Positions 32,490-41,825 of a DNA stretch of 51,921 nt are shown one piece after another. Origin of the DNA: CBDHHC01 sp050633205 (lineage in GTDB: Bacteria > Pseudomonadota > Alphaproteobacteria > Rhizobiales > CBDHHC01); the NCBI GenBank assembly GCA_050633205.1, contig JBOEGA010000039.1:1-51921 (forward strand), given 5' to 3'. Position 1 is the stretch's first letter. Every line of letters begins with the position of its first letter. The notes under the pieces were generated by a model, which ran no database searches, had not been told where the DNA came from, and saw only the letters and a list, made by a program, of their open reading frames with translations. The position numbers and the translations under genes are program-made.

Positions 32490-32689
32490 TGGAAAGGTTT
32501 TCCTGCCAGTACTAGTGCTGCCACTTGGGGGGCTTAGTAATTGTTTCAATGTTTCTTTATGCAGTATTATCGGGATTGATCTGAAGTTCAATGCAGAAGC
32601 TTGAGCATCATTTGAGAGGCAGCTACTTTTCAACGATTTAGGAATATATTTTAGTTAATGTTGTAGTGCTTGCGGCTGGAGAGGGGATT

Positions 32690-33163
32690 ATGTCAGATCT
32701 GCTGGTGTCTTTATACAATAAGAATATACGTGCTCCTCAATGTGATCTTCAGGGAATAGAGGTTCGTCGAGCTATTGCACCGGAGCGACATTTGATTTGC
32801 GAGTGGGTTAGTCAGAGCTTTGGGGAAGCATGGGCTAGCGAAGTTGCTGTTGCATTCTCAGGTCTGCCTGTAACAACCTGGATAGCAGTTAGAGAGCAGG
32901 AACTGCTGGGTTTTGCATGTCATGATGCTACTGCCCGTGGCTTTTTTGGTCCCACCGGAGTTTCTCCTTCAGCGCGGGGGCAGGGGCTTGGCAGGGAGCT
33001 TTTGCTTGCCACACTTTCTGGAATGCGTGAGGCAGGTTATGCTTATGCTGTGATAGGCGGGGTTGGAGGGCAGCGGGATTATTATGCAAAAATCATAGAT
33101 GTTTATGATATCCCGGATTCAACTCCCGGAATATACGCGGGAATGCTGAGAACCGTAAAATAG
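32690..33163 (+). CDS. GNAT-family N-acetyltransferase
   Basis: A 157-residue acetyltransferase from ATG 32690, with GGAGAGGGG upstream. The central acetyl-CoA site VSPSARGQGLGRELLLATL carries the family's R/QxxGxG/A pattern, preceded by WIAVREQELLGFACHDA. The C-terminus (YYAKIIDVYDIPDSTPGIYAGML) is distinctive of one bacterial subgroup, but the substrate is unknown. No operon partner on the same strand within 170 bases. Confidence 0.85.
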   Translation: MSDLLVSLYNKNIRAPQCDLQGIEVRRAIAPERHLICEWVSQSFGEAWASEVAVAFSGLPVTTWIAVREQELLGFACHDATARGFFGPTGVSPSARGQGLGRELLLATLSGMREAGYAYAVIGGVGGQRDYYAKIIDVYDIPDSTPGIYAGMLRTVK

Positions 33164-33336
33164 TATTTATAAATGTCTTAATATGTGTCAATCAAAGTAT
33201 GTATTGTTCTTACTCATGTATATAATATCTAAGACAAATAAAGATGTAGATTAAGCAATAATTATAATAAATGAACTATTGTTGCAGTCCTGACTTTGTA
33301 TTTAGTAAGGCATCTTGTTTTGTTAAGAGTATTTAT

Positions 33337-35610
33337 ATGACATATAAAGAGGACGATCTAAATCAGTTATTTGAGGAAAAAGAAGCCTTGCGTTCCAGTG
33401 GTCGTCTTCACTGGTTTCATTGGGTTGTACTTGCCTGCTCGATGGTGCTGACTTTAGGTGCTTGGTATATAGCAAAACAACAAGTGGAGATTCAGAAGGA
33501 AGCAAGCTTTAATCGACAGGCAAATCAGGTTGTCAAACTGGTTTCAGAACGTATGGCTAAATATGAAGATGCCTTATGGAGCGGCGTTGCTGCTATTAAT
33601 GCGCTTGGCGGTACAGTTAATAATAAGCAGTGGGTTGCTTATTCAGAAAGGTTAGAGCTTAGAGAAAAATACCCGGGCATTAATGGCATTGGCGTTATTC
33701 ACTACCTCCCCAATAGGGAGTTTTATGAGAAGTATCTGGTGCAAAAGAAAGCTGAGCGTGAAGGTTACAAAGTACATCCCCCGCATAATAAGAATGAATT
33801 CCTGCCCATTACATATATAGAACCTTCGAGCCTTAATAAGGCGGCTATCGGTCTTGATATGGCCCATGAAGTAAATCGTTATACAGCAGCTATTCGGGCC
33901 AGGGAAACCGGAGCGGCACAGATCACCGGACCAATTACTCTTGTTCAGGATGCAGAGAAAACACCTGGTTTCCTTTTTTACGCTCCTTTCTATATTGGTG
34001 GAAAAGTTAAGACATTAGAAGACAGGCGAAAGAATTTTGCTGGTTTGGTATATGCCCCATTTGTTGTTAAAAAGCTTATGGAGGGAACACTTGAAAACAA
34101 AAACAGGCATGTAAGTATCCGGATTATTGATGATGGCAAAATTTTATATGATGAGCTGGTTAAGGGATATGAAGACTTTGACCCCAATTCTTTGTATCGC
34201 AAGAAAATTGAAGTTGCAGGTTATGGTCGGACATTCGACTTTAATATCCATTCTAGCAAGTCCTTCAGGGAAGCGACTGAGAATAATCAGCCAATGATGA
34301 TACTTGCAGGTGGTGTAGTTATTGAAATTTTAATGTTGACGCTTTTTCTTCTGCTTGCACGAGCAAATAGAAATGCAGTAGCACTTGCTGATCGGGTAAC
34401 ATCTCAATTCAAAATCCAGGTTGATGAGCTTAAAGAAGCTAGGAATACAGCGCAGGAAGCGAACCGGCTTAAGTCTAGTTTTCTTGCCACCATGAGCCAC
34501 GAAATTCGCACTCCACTCAATGGTATAATGGGTATGGGGCAATTGTTACAAAGAGAAGCTAAAGGCGATTTTCAGAAGAAAATGACAGCTTCCATAATTA
34601 ATTCAGGGGAACTGTTGCTTTCTATAATTGAAAGTATCCTTGATATTTCAAAAATAGAATCCGGACTGATTAAGCCTGATAAGTCAGCATTGAACCTTGG
34701 CGAGTTATGCAAAGAAGTTGCTAGTGGTTTTTACGCCCAGGCTACAGAAAAACAAATTGACTTAATTGTAGATGTTCAGCTTAAGCATACGCATTATTTT
34801 GGCGATAAAAATATACTGAAGCAGGTACTGATTAATCTTATAGGAAATGCACTGAAATTTACGGAAAAAGGAAGTGTTCGCCTTGAAGTGACTGCTCTGG
34901 AAGGTGATCAAATTCAGTTTCTGGTAGTGGATACGGGTATCGGCATTGAGGAAAAATATCAGAAAACAATCTTTGAACGTTTCAGGCAGGTCGATTACCA
35001 GAATACGAGAAAGTATGGTGGAACAGGGCTTGGCTTGTCTATAACAAAAGATTTTGTCAACCTTCTTGACGGAGATATTTCAGTTAGCAGCAAGCTTGGT
35101 GAGGGTGCTGAATTTAAAATTACTATGCCTTTGCCATCAACTGAAATACCAGAAACTCCGAGAAGCGATGAGGAGCAAATGCCTGTTGTACGTGCATCCA
35201 AAAAACTGAGCACTGAGAATTTACGAGTTTTGGTTGCCGAAGATAACGAGGTTAATCAGGATCTTATCCTGGAGTTCCTTGTTCCTGATGATGGGTACGA
35301 TGTTGAAATTGCTCAGGATGGTGTAGAAGCTTTGGCAAAGCTTGAGGCTGGTGAGTACGATATTATCCTGATGGATATTCAAATGCCCAGAATGACTGGA
35401 GATGAGGCTATTAGAAAAATCCGGGCATCAGATAAGAGCTATAAGGATATTCCAATAATAGTTTTAACTGCAAATGCGATGAGGGGGGCTGCTGAATTGT
35501 ATCTGCTTGATGGTGCAGATGCTTATCTTACCAAGCCAATAAACCTTGAAGGGCTCATTAGTGCAATTTCAGACCTGCTTGACAGGAAGAAAGATGAAAT
35601 TGTTGCCTAG
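33337..35610 (+). CDS. CHASE-domain hybrid sensor histidine kinase
   Basis: A 757-residue membrane sensor kinase from ATG 33337 (AAGAG upstream; the frame opens at 33271). Order: TM1 (~27-46), an extracytoplasmic CHASE domain (~75-300; YPGINGIGVIHYLP, GAAQITGPITLVQ, GFLFYAPFY), TM2 (~320-342), short coiled coil, HisKA with phosphorylated H388 (FLATMSHEIRTPLNGIMG), HATPase (NLIGNALKFTEKG, DTGIGI, GGTGLGLSI), and a C-terminal receiver with D680 (IILMDIQMPRMTG). CHASE domains sense small extracellular molecules. The partner regulator is probably among the following genes. Confidence 0.93.
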   Translation: MTYKEDDLNQLFEEKEALRSSGRLHWFHWVVLACSMVLTLGAWYIAKQQVEIQKEASFNRQANQVVKLVSERMAKYEDALWSGVAAINALGGTVNNKQWVAYSERLELREKYPGINGIGVIHYLPNREFYEKYLVQKKAEREGYKVHPPHNKNEFLPITYIEPSSLNKAAIGLDMAHEVNRYTAAIRARETGAAQITGPITLVQDAEKTPGFLFYAPFYIGGKVKTLEDRRKNFAGLVYAPFVVKKLMEGTLENKNRHVSIRIIDDGKILYDELVKGYEDFDPNSLYRKKIEVAGYGRTFDFNIHSSKSFREATENNQPMMILAGGVVIEILMLTLFLLLARANRNAVALADRVTSQFKIQVDELKEARNTAQEANRLKSSFLATMSHEIRTPLNGIMGMGQLLQREAKGDFQKKMTASIINSGELLLSIIESILDISKIESGLIKPDKSALNLGELCKEVASGFYAQATEKQIDLIVDVQLKHTHYFGDKNILKQVLINLIGNALKFTEKGSVRLEVTALEGDQIQFLVVDTGIGIEEKYQKTIFERFRQVDYQNTRKYGGTGLGLSITKDFVNLLDGDISVSSKLGEGAEFKITMPLPSTEIPETPRSDEEQMPVVRASKKLSTENLRVLVAEDNEVNQDLILEFLVPDDGYDVEIAQDGVEALAKLEAGEYDIILMDIQMPRMTGDEAIRKIRASDKSYKDIPIIVLTANAMRGAAELYLLDGADAYLTKPINLEGLISAISDLLDRKKDEIVA

Positions 35611-35714
35611 AGTTTTGTAGTCAGATGTGCGTTAGGGTAGGTTAAATAAACTGTTATCCTGAACCTGATATAAGTTGTGGTAAGTTTGTAAGTTGGCGTA
35701 GTTATTAAGTTGAT

Positions 35715-37232
35715 ATGATACAGTTTGTAAAAAATATTTGGCAGGAATATCTGGAATGTGTACTCATTCCAGGATCCTGTCTTATTGCCTATCTGTATTT
35801 ATCACAGGATTTTTTCTTATATCTTGCTGCTGTTCAGCTCATATTGCTTTTTTTCATAAGAAAAGTCAAAGGTGGCCTTAACTTTACAAAATTGAAATTT
35901 CCAGGGCCAAAGACTGATTTATCTCTTGGACCATCCAGAAAACCAGACCTGAAAGTTAATGTATTTAAATCTTATCTGATGAGCCTTGAAAATCAGATTA
36001 ACGGGTTTTATGAAGTTCTGGTGCTTACCAGAAAAGACCGTCGTGACAGGGAAGATGAGATTCTGGATCAGTTAAAGAGTCTCTCTGATACTGTAACTAT
36101 AGAAACAGAGGGTGCTGTCCCGATGTTTTTCGAGCAGGTGGACCGTTGTAAGAAACTTACAGAAGCAACAAAAGAAGTTGGCAATATAATTAATGATGTT
36201 TCTGAATGTATGGACAGGCTCAAGGTTAGTACTGAAGAGATGCGTGGAGAAGCTAATGAGCTTTCAAATGCCAATCGTGAGATTTCTGACAGCGTAAAAG
36301 CGTCTTTGGAGATGGTGGATCAGGCATCTAAAACTGCCACTCAGACGAGTTCTTCAATTGTTACGCTTGAAAAAGCAACTGCCCAGATTGGTGATGCAGT
36401 TGATTTGATTACCCAAATTACCAGAAATACAAGGTTGTTGGCTCTTAATGCTACAATAGAAGCACAGAGAGCTGGAGCTACTGGGCAGGGGTTTGCAGTG
36501 GTAGCCTCAGAGGTTAAACAGCTCGCGGAGGAGACCAGTGATGCTACCCAGAAGATTACTGATCTGGTTTCCCAGACGACAGAGGCGGTGGGAGAAGTTG
36601 TAACGAGCGTAAATCTTTCTCAGGAAGTTTTTCAAAAACTGGAAAAAGCTTCAGGTATGACTATGACTGCTGTTGAACATCACCACGTTAAAGTAAGCGA
36701 GATTCTTGATAGTATAGAAGAGGGAAATAACTCCGCTGATAATGTTGCCCGACTAATGACAGATGTAAATGAAAGAATGTTGAATGCATTCAAAATGTCG
36801 GATGACGTTGCTGAGCAATCTGTAAACATGACAAAAGCAGTCGAACAGACCAGTACAAATATTGCGCTTGCTGTACAACTTGCATGGAAAGTCGCACAGT
36901 CTTACCCTGGAGTGCGTATCTGTTACAACAAGCAAACTCATATTATTATTGATGAAGAACAAGTGGATTGTGAATTCAGGGATATTAGCATGCATGGTGC
37001 AAAACTGATTGCAAATGTTTGGCCTGCTTCAGTAAGGGTCGGGGTAAAGCTTAAGGCCTATATTCCTGATACAGATAAATACTTTCAGATGATTATACTG
37101 GATGTGCTTCCTCATGGCGTGATAACCAGGTTTGTTGAAGCTTTTGATCTTGAGGATCTGGGAGACCTTAATAAATATGATACAATTTCAGGGCGTGACA
37201 GTGAAGTGAAGGATGTCAGTTTATTTGATTAA
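35715..37232 (+). CDS. Methyl-accepting chemotaxis-type transducer with C-terminal PilZ domain
   Basis: A 505-residue protein. The N-terminus has two hydrophobic segments (~10-30, ~33-50) with almost no periplasmic loop and no HAMP, so it probably senses an internal or membrane state. Residues ~130-395 are the coiled-coil MCP signalling domain with hairpin tip LLALNATIEAQRAGATGQGFAVVASEVKQLAEETS; the tip departs from the usual EAARAGE. Residues ~415-490 look like PilZ (CEFRDISMHGAKL), although the RxxxR part is not obvious, so cyclic-di-GMP binding is uncertain. It lies between two histidine kinases. Confidence 0.85.
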   Translation: MIQFVKNIWQEYLECVLIPGSCLIAYLYLSQDFFLYLAAVQLILLFFIRKVKGGLNFTKLKFPGPKTDLSLGPSRKPDLKVNVFKSYLMSLENQINGFYEVLVLTRKDRRDREDEILDQLKSLSDTVTIETEGAVPMFFEQVDRCKKLTEATKEVGNIINDVSECMDRLKVSTEEMRGEANELSNANREISDSVKASLEMVDQASKTATQTSSSIVTLEKATAQIGDAVDLITQITRNTRLLALNATIEAQRAGATGQGFAVVASEVKQLAEETSDATQKITDLVSQTTEAVGEVVTSVNLSQEVFQKLEKASGMTMTAVEHHHVKVSEILDSIEEGNNSADNVARLMTDVNERMLNAFKMSDDVAEQSVNMTKAVEQTSTNIALAVQLAWKVAQSYPGVRICYNKQTHIIIDEEQVDCEFRDISMHGAKLIANVWPASVRVGVKLKAYIPDTDKYFQMIILDVLPHGVITRFVEAFDLEDLGDLNKYDTISGRDSEVKDVSLFD

Positions 37233-37363
37233 CGTGCTGCAAATAAACTCTTTTTTATTCCAAATGTTGTATGTTTTTATCTGAATTAAAACCTGCAGAT
37301 GCAAAAGAACACAGTGTTTTCCAATTCTGAAATGAGTAAACGTGAAGGCATTAGGTAGTGCAT

Positions 37364-39031
37364 ATGGCTGAAAAAGCTAACGCGATATTCAATGGTAGCA
37401 GTCACTACCGCCAGATGTGGAAGAACTATGCACTTGTGTTTGTAAATATAATTGCTGTGCTCGCATTGCTCTATTGGGTGAATTCATTAAAGTATAATAT
37501 CTATGATCAAATTCAGTTAAAAAATCAGAAACTGATATCTGAAAGTCTTATTTTAGATAAGCTTGTAATGGGATTGCGATCTCAAAATAATAAAAATTAT
37601 GAAAAGATACTTTTACAGAAAAGAATAATTGTATCTGGATTTGATGAGCTAAAATCTTTTCTTCTGGCAGTCGCTGATAACTCATTATTAAAAGCATCAG
37701 CAGCAAATCTGGAGTCCTTTAAAGCTGCCGGCAAGGCCATGAGGATAAAGGTGCTTAGTGCTCATTCCAACATGATTGATTTGAGAGAGAAAAAAAATGC
37801 CCTGGTAGATGAAATTATTTCAAAACTAAAGACTGGAACTCCGGAACATGTTCTGTTTGCTTTAAAACTGATAGAATTTCAGGCAACAGCTTCTCGTTAT
37901 TTACTTACTTTTGAAAGTAAATTGAAAGCAGCATTGAATGCCCAAAAGAATGAAGTTATGAAGATTGCTGATGAGCAGTTTTCTCAGTCAGATACTATAA
38001 AAAAAGTTAGAAATTTGCTGCGACTTGATGATGCTGAAAGAAAAGCATATTCAACTTTTTATGAGAGTATCAGGCAATATTCTGATTCAGAAAGATATAA
38101 AATCTATAAGGATTTCAATCATATTTATAATGTAGAACTCAAAAGTCAGAAAGTACTGGCAGCAAATTTGACCATTGTTTTATATTTATTAATATTTGGA
38201 ATTGCTTTTCAGTTTCTTTACCTGTTCTATCAAATTAATAATAAAAATAAAGAGTTTATCGATCAGACCAATGAGCTTAGAAAAGGTCTGGAAAGTCAGA
38301 AAGAATTAAATGAGTTGCAGCGAAAATTTGTCTCGATGGTTTCTCATGAATTCAGGACGCCTCTGGCTATTATTGATTCAGGCGCCCAGAAAATGCTCAG
38401 GCGCGCAGAGAGTTTAACTACAAATAAGATAAAAGAGCTTGGGGCAAAGATTCGCTCTCATATTAATAAGCTTATTGAACTTTTGGATAGTACGCTTCAT
38501 TCACAGAGGATGGAAGCTGGCGCAATGGAACTGATGCTTGGTCCATGCGACCTCAAGCTTATCATTGGTGACGTATGTCAATTACAGTATGAAATTCATA
38601 CTCGCAATACAATTCAGCTCAATGTATCTGATTTACCCCCCAATATTATTGCAGACGATAAACTGATTGCTCACGTAGTTACTAACCTGGTTTCTAATGC
38701 AGTAAAATACTCACCTGATGGTACTGAAGTTGTTATTATTGGCAGGAACTCTGAAGATTTTGTAGAAATTGAAGTGCAGGATAGTGGAGTTGGTATACCC
38801 CCCGAAGAAATAGCAGAACTGTTTAACTGTTTCTATCGGGCAAGTACTTCCATAGGAATTTCCGGTACAGGTATCGGGCTACATCTGGTGAAAAATATAG
38901 TCGACCGTCACAATGGAACAATCGAAGTGACCAGTGAAGTAGGTAAGGGATCTGTTTTTGTGTTGAGGCTTCCCAAATCACAGCCAGGCTATGTAATTGA
39001 TAAAGAAAAAAAGCTTGAACAGGTTGCTTAA
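37364..39031 (+). CDS. Membrane sensor histidine kinase
   Basis: A 556-residue kinase counted from ATG 37364 (TAGGTAG upstream; a GTG two codons earlier is possible). TM1 (~20-38) and TM2 (~268-290) bracket a ~230-residue mostly helical sensor region with no recognised domain. Then HisKA with H328 (VSMVSHEFRTPLAIIDSG) and HATPase (LVSNAVKYSPDGTEV, DSGVGIPPEEI, GTGIGLHLVKNIV, VGKGSVFVLRLP). There is no receiver domain, so it should phosphorylate a separate regulator. The response-regulator gene starts 132 bases downstream. Confidence 0.93.
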   Translation: MAEKANAIFNGSSHYRQMWKNYALVFVNIIAVLALLYWVNSLKYNIYDQIQLKNQKLISESLILDKLVMGLRSQNNKNYEKILLQKRIIVSGFDELKSFLLAVADNSLLKASAANLESFKAAGKAMRIKVLSAHSNMIDLREKKNALVDEIISKLKTGTPEHVLFALKLIEFQATASRYLLTFESKLKAALNAQKNEVMKIADEQFSQSDTIKKVRNLLRLDDAERKAYSTFYESIRQYSDSERYKIYKDFNHIYNVELKSQKVLAANLTIVLYLLIFGIAFQFLYLFYQINNKNKEFIDQTNELRKGLESQKELNELQRKFVSMVSHEFRTPLAIIDSGAQKMLRRAESLTTNKIKELGAKIRSHINKLIELLDSTLHSQRMEAGAMELMLGPCDLKLIIGDVCQLQYEIHTRNTIQLNVSDLPPNIIADDKLIAHVVTNLVSNAVKYSPDGTEVVIIGRNSEDFVEIEVQDSGVGIPPEEIAELFNCFYRASTSIGISGTGIGLHLVKNIVDRHNGTIEVTSEVGKGSVFVLRLPKSQPGYVIDKEKKLEQVA

Positions 39032-39163
39032 AATTTTAATGAATAATCAATTAATATTGAACTTAACCTAATGTAAAAAACAATATTGTATATTGTGGAG
39101 TGAATAAAAGAATTTTTTTCAAAATGCGTTGCGGCGCTACGGTAAAGATGAGTGGAGTGCTTG

Positions 39164-40753
39164 ATGCCAAAAGTACTTTTGGTTGAGGATGAAGTTGACC
39201 TTCGTGAGGCGATGGCAGAAGAAATTGCTGAAGAGGGTTATGAAGTTCAGGTTGCACAAAATGGCCTGAGGGCATTAGAGCAGCTCGCCAACTATGTTCC
39301 GGACATAATAGTATCCGATATTTCAATGCCGGAAATGGATGGCTTTGCCTTTCTTGAAAGCCTGCGTTCTGCACATACCCACCTTGACGATGTACCATTC
39401 GTCTTCCTTTCAGCCTTTAATGCTAAAGATGATGTGATTAAAGGAAAAAAACTGGGGGCGGATGATTATCTGGTTAAACCTGTAGATTTTGAATTACTGT
39501 TTGCAACTATCGAGGCGCGTCTTGGTCAGGTCCAGAGGATGACCGAGAGAAAGGAAGCGCAGTTTGTAAAACTCTACCATACCTTGCAATCAAACCAGCA
39601 GGCAGCGGGTTCTGATGAGCAAAAACCAGATCCTGTCGAGGATGACGGACGAGAGCGAGTCTATGGTCGTTGCCTGAATTTTGAAAGCCTTGTTTCTATC
39701 TTTAATCGGTTTAATCAGAACAAGCAGCAGACGCTTGATGATTTTATACGCTCCATTCTTGATACATCTATTCCTCCGGAAATTGAACTGGATTCTACGA
39801 TTCCCGGTTTGATATTTATGTACGGTGCAGATCCTTCACATCGCATAGTGATGGAAGAAAACCTGTTTCTTGATCAGCTTATACAAAAGAAATTATATGC
39901 ACATGAAATCGGTCAGACTATAACGAATAATTTTGGCCAGCTCGTTTTGGGTAAAGATCTGAGAATTCGGGATATTCCATTCGATACAAGGCTTGATAAA
40001 GAACTTCTTGAGGACGGAGAGCAGCGTAGCAAGGCCTTGTTACAGAAACTCAGGGCCAAGTATAGCGATAAAGAGTTCCTTCAGGAAAGAACAAAAAATG
40101 TTCGCGAGCAAAGCGATATTTTTGAGGCAAACTTCCATGACAATAAGGGACAGGGTCTCAATATGAAGTTCTTTCATTTTGATGAGCTGTCAGAGAATTA
40201 CCTCCAGACTGCAATCGCATTTTGCGGAACAGGTAGCCAGAAAGCTATTGATTTCCTTAGAGATTTAACGTTTTTAGAGCTGTTGCCGGGAAAAATAGGA
40301 AATATAGATGCTGATGCAATAGTTGTTATTGATGTGCATTACGAGACGGTATCTAAACCTGAAAAGCTCGCCCAGTATAGAATGAAGTATGAGTCCGTCG
40401 TAGCTGAAGTGGCCAACAAAATATACCTTAACGTGCGGGGGCTGCCTCATAACATAGACTTGGGGAAATGTGCCAACCTTGTTCAGAACTGTAAAATCCG
40501 GAAAAGTGGCTGGATTGCTCAGTTTAATCCCTGGCTTGATATGGGATTGGAAGTAGATCAGTTGAAAGTGCCTTATGTTGTCTGGAGTATGAACGATATA
40601 TATGGAACACAGGCGTCTCTTTCTCATTATAAGAAGCAGAAAAGTGCTTATAAACTATGCGGAAGTTCTTTATTACTTCGTGATATACCCAGCAGCATAG
40701 ATGTCTCCGAATTCAAGGCATTTGATTTTGACGGCTACTCTATAAATCAATAA
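39164..40753 (+). CDS. Response regulator with an unrecognised ~400-residue output region
   Basis: A 529-residue protein from ATG 39164 (GGAG seven bases upstream; a GTG four codons earlier is possible). Residues 1-120 are a standard receiver: LLVEDE, phosphoacceptor D52 in IIVSDISMPEMDG, FLSAFNAKDD and K-P in DYLVKPVD. After a linker (~125-165) comes a long alpha/beta region with no DNA-binding, GGDEF, EAL or phosphatase motif that I recognise. Its later part (ADAIVVIDVHYETVSKPEKLAQY, KIYLNVRGLPHNIDLGKCANL) reads as a folded domain. Likely partner of the kinase just upstream. Confidence 0.85.
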   Translation: MPKVLLVEDEVDLREAMAEEIAEEGYEVQVAQNGLRALEQLANYVPDIIVSDISMPEMDGFAFLESLRSAHTHLDDVPFVFLSAFNAKDDVIKGKKLGADDYLVKPVDFELLFATIEARLGQVQRMTERKEAQFVKLYHTLQSNQQAAGSDEQKPDPVEDDGRERVYGRCLNFESLVSIFNRFNQNKQQTLDDFIRSILDTSIPPEIELDSTIPGLIFMYGADPSHRIVMEENLFLDQLIQKKLYAHEIGQTITNNFGQLVLGKDLRIRDIPFDTRLDKELLEDGEQRSKALLQKLRAKYSDKEFLQERTKNVREQSDIFEANFHDNKGQGLNMKFFHFDELSENYLQTAIAFCGTGSQKAIDFLRDLTFLELLPGKIGNIDADAIVVIDVHYETVSKPEKLAQYRMKYESVVAEVANKIYLNVRGLPHNIDLGKCANLVQNCKIRKSGWIAQFNPWLDMGLEVDQLKVPYVVWSMNDIYGTQASLSHYKKQKSAYKLCGSSLLLRDIPSSIDVSEFKAFDFDGYSINQ

Positions 40754-40768
40754 CTCATTTCCTGTTTG

Positions 40769-41452
40769 CTACCTCCAGAACCGAAACCACCTGATTATAT
40801 CAACTATCGAGAATAATGTTGCGGCGACATAAGTCATTGCACATGCGCTTAATATGGATCGTGCTGCATTCATATCGCCTTTCGGTAAGTAGTTCCCGCG
40901 ATCAAGTATAGGTAATGCCCTGTTGAACGAGGCATCAAACTCTACAGGTAATGTAATCAGGTGCAGCAAAACCCTGAAAAGCATTATGACTACAAAAATT
41001 CCAATACTGAGAAGTGCGAGTCTGGGGTTAAAGGTGCTGAATATAGGTGTCGTCAGAAGAATAACCTTTGCTGTCATCTCGCCAAAATGAGATACTTGTG
41101 CAAAGTTTGATCGTATCCTGAGGGGAGGGTATGCATCCCGATCCTGTAGAGCATGACCTACTTCATGTGCCGCAACAACAACCGCTGTCAGTGTTTTGCC
41201 ATTCATATTAGCTTTTTCAAGTCGAACTGTTTTATCACTGGGGTCGTAATGATCACCGATTTCTGTCATCTCAACCTTTACATGTTGCAGGTCTGCCAGG
41301 TCCAGAATATGTCTTGCAAACTCGCCACCAGTCCCTGGATAGTCAGAGCGATGAATAGAGTGTCGCTTTAATATGTGCTGAGCCCAGACCATAGGTGCAG
41401 TGCAGACAATGACCAGTGCAATAAAAGCTATAAATATGACCATTCGATACAT
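40769..41452 (-). CDS. Membrane zinc metallopeptidase (YugP-like neutral zinc peptidase)
   Basis: A 227-residue integral membrane protein with zinc-site HEVGH at 96-100 (VVVAAHEVGHALQDR). Hydrophobic segments lie at ~5-24, ~128-160 and ~200-222. The sequence TGGEFARHILDLADLQHVKVEMTEIGDHYDPSDKTVRL before the motif is typical of the PF04298 family, small membrane-bound zinc peptidases whose substrates are not well defined. Family members often occur as single genes, as here. Convergent with the response-regulator gene, 15 bases apart. Confidence 0.9.
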   Translation of the reverse strand: MYRMVIFIAFIALVIVCTAPMVWAQHILKRHSIHRSDYPGTGGEFARHILDLADLQHVKVEMTEIGDHYDPSDKTVRLEKANMNGKTLTAVVVAAHEVGHALQDRDAYPPLRIRSNFAQVSHFGEMTAKVILLTTPIFSTFNPRLALLSIGIFVVIMLFRVLLHLITLPVEFDASFNRALPILDRGNYLPKGDMNAARSILSACAMTYVAATLFSIVDIIRWFRFWR

Positions 41453-41825
41453 CCTTTATGAGGTAAAAAGGAAATGGCAACTTTATGCCCTTTAACTAAT
41501 ATTAGCTTTGTTGATGACATCAGGCACTTAACTTTATGGTTAATCCATCCCGGGTTGATTTCAATAGGTGGTATCTTGAATAACTTTTTATAAGAGGGTT
41601 AGTCTCCAAGTTATTATTTTTCAATGTTTTTCTTAGAGTCTGCTGTGGGATTTTTTATCTTTTTTCGTTTTTTCTATAATAATATTGATCAAAAGTCTTT
41701 ACGCCTCAGGTGTAGCATCATAGACTAATCAGTGAGTTTAAAAATTATTGTGTATCCAGGCTCTACGTTTGTAAATCTTACTATTTTGCAGCACGCTGAG
41801 CTTGAAGCTACCGAGGAAAAGTAAC
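41453..41825. other. Divergent intergenic region, metallopeptidase / ppx
   Basis: About 373 AT-rich bases holding both promoters. A CTATAATAATATTG stretch near 41680-41693 could be a -10 box for the plus-strand gene. No RNA gene or small ORF with a credible ribosome-binding site. Confidence 0.5.

Noticed and set aside
32490..32633. N-terminal extension of xthA
   Set aside because: The open frame continues upstream, but the enzyme family starts exactly at MKIATWNING, so the extension is not coding.
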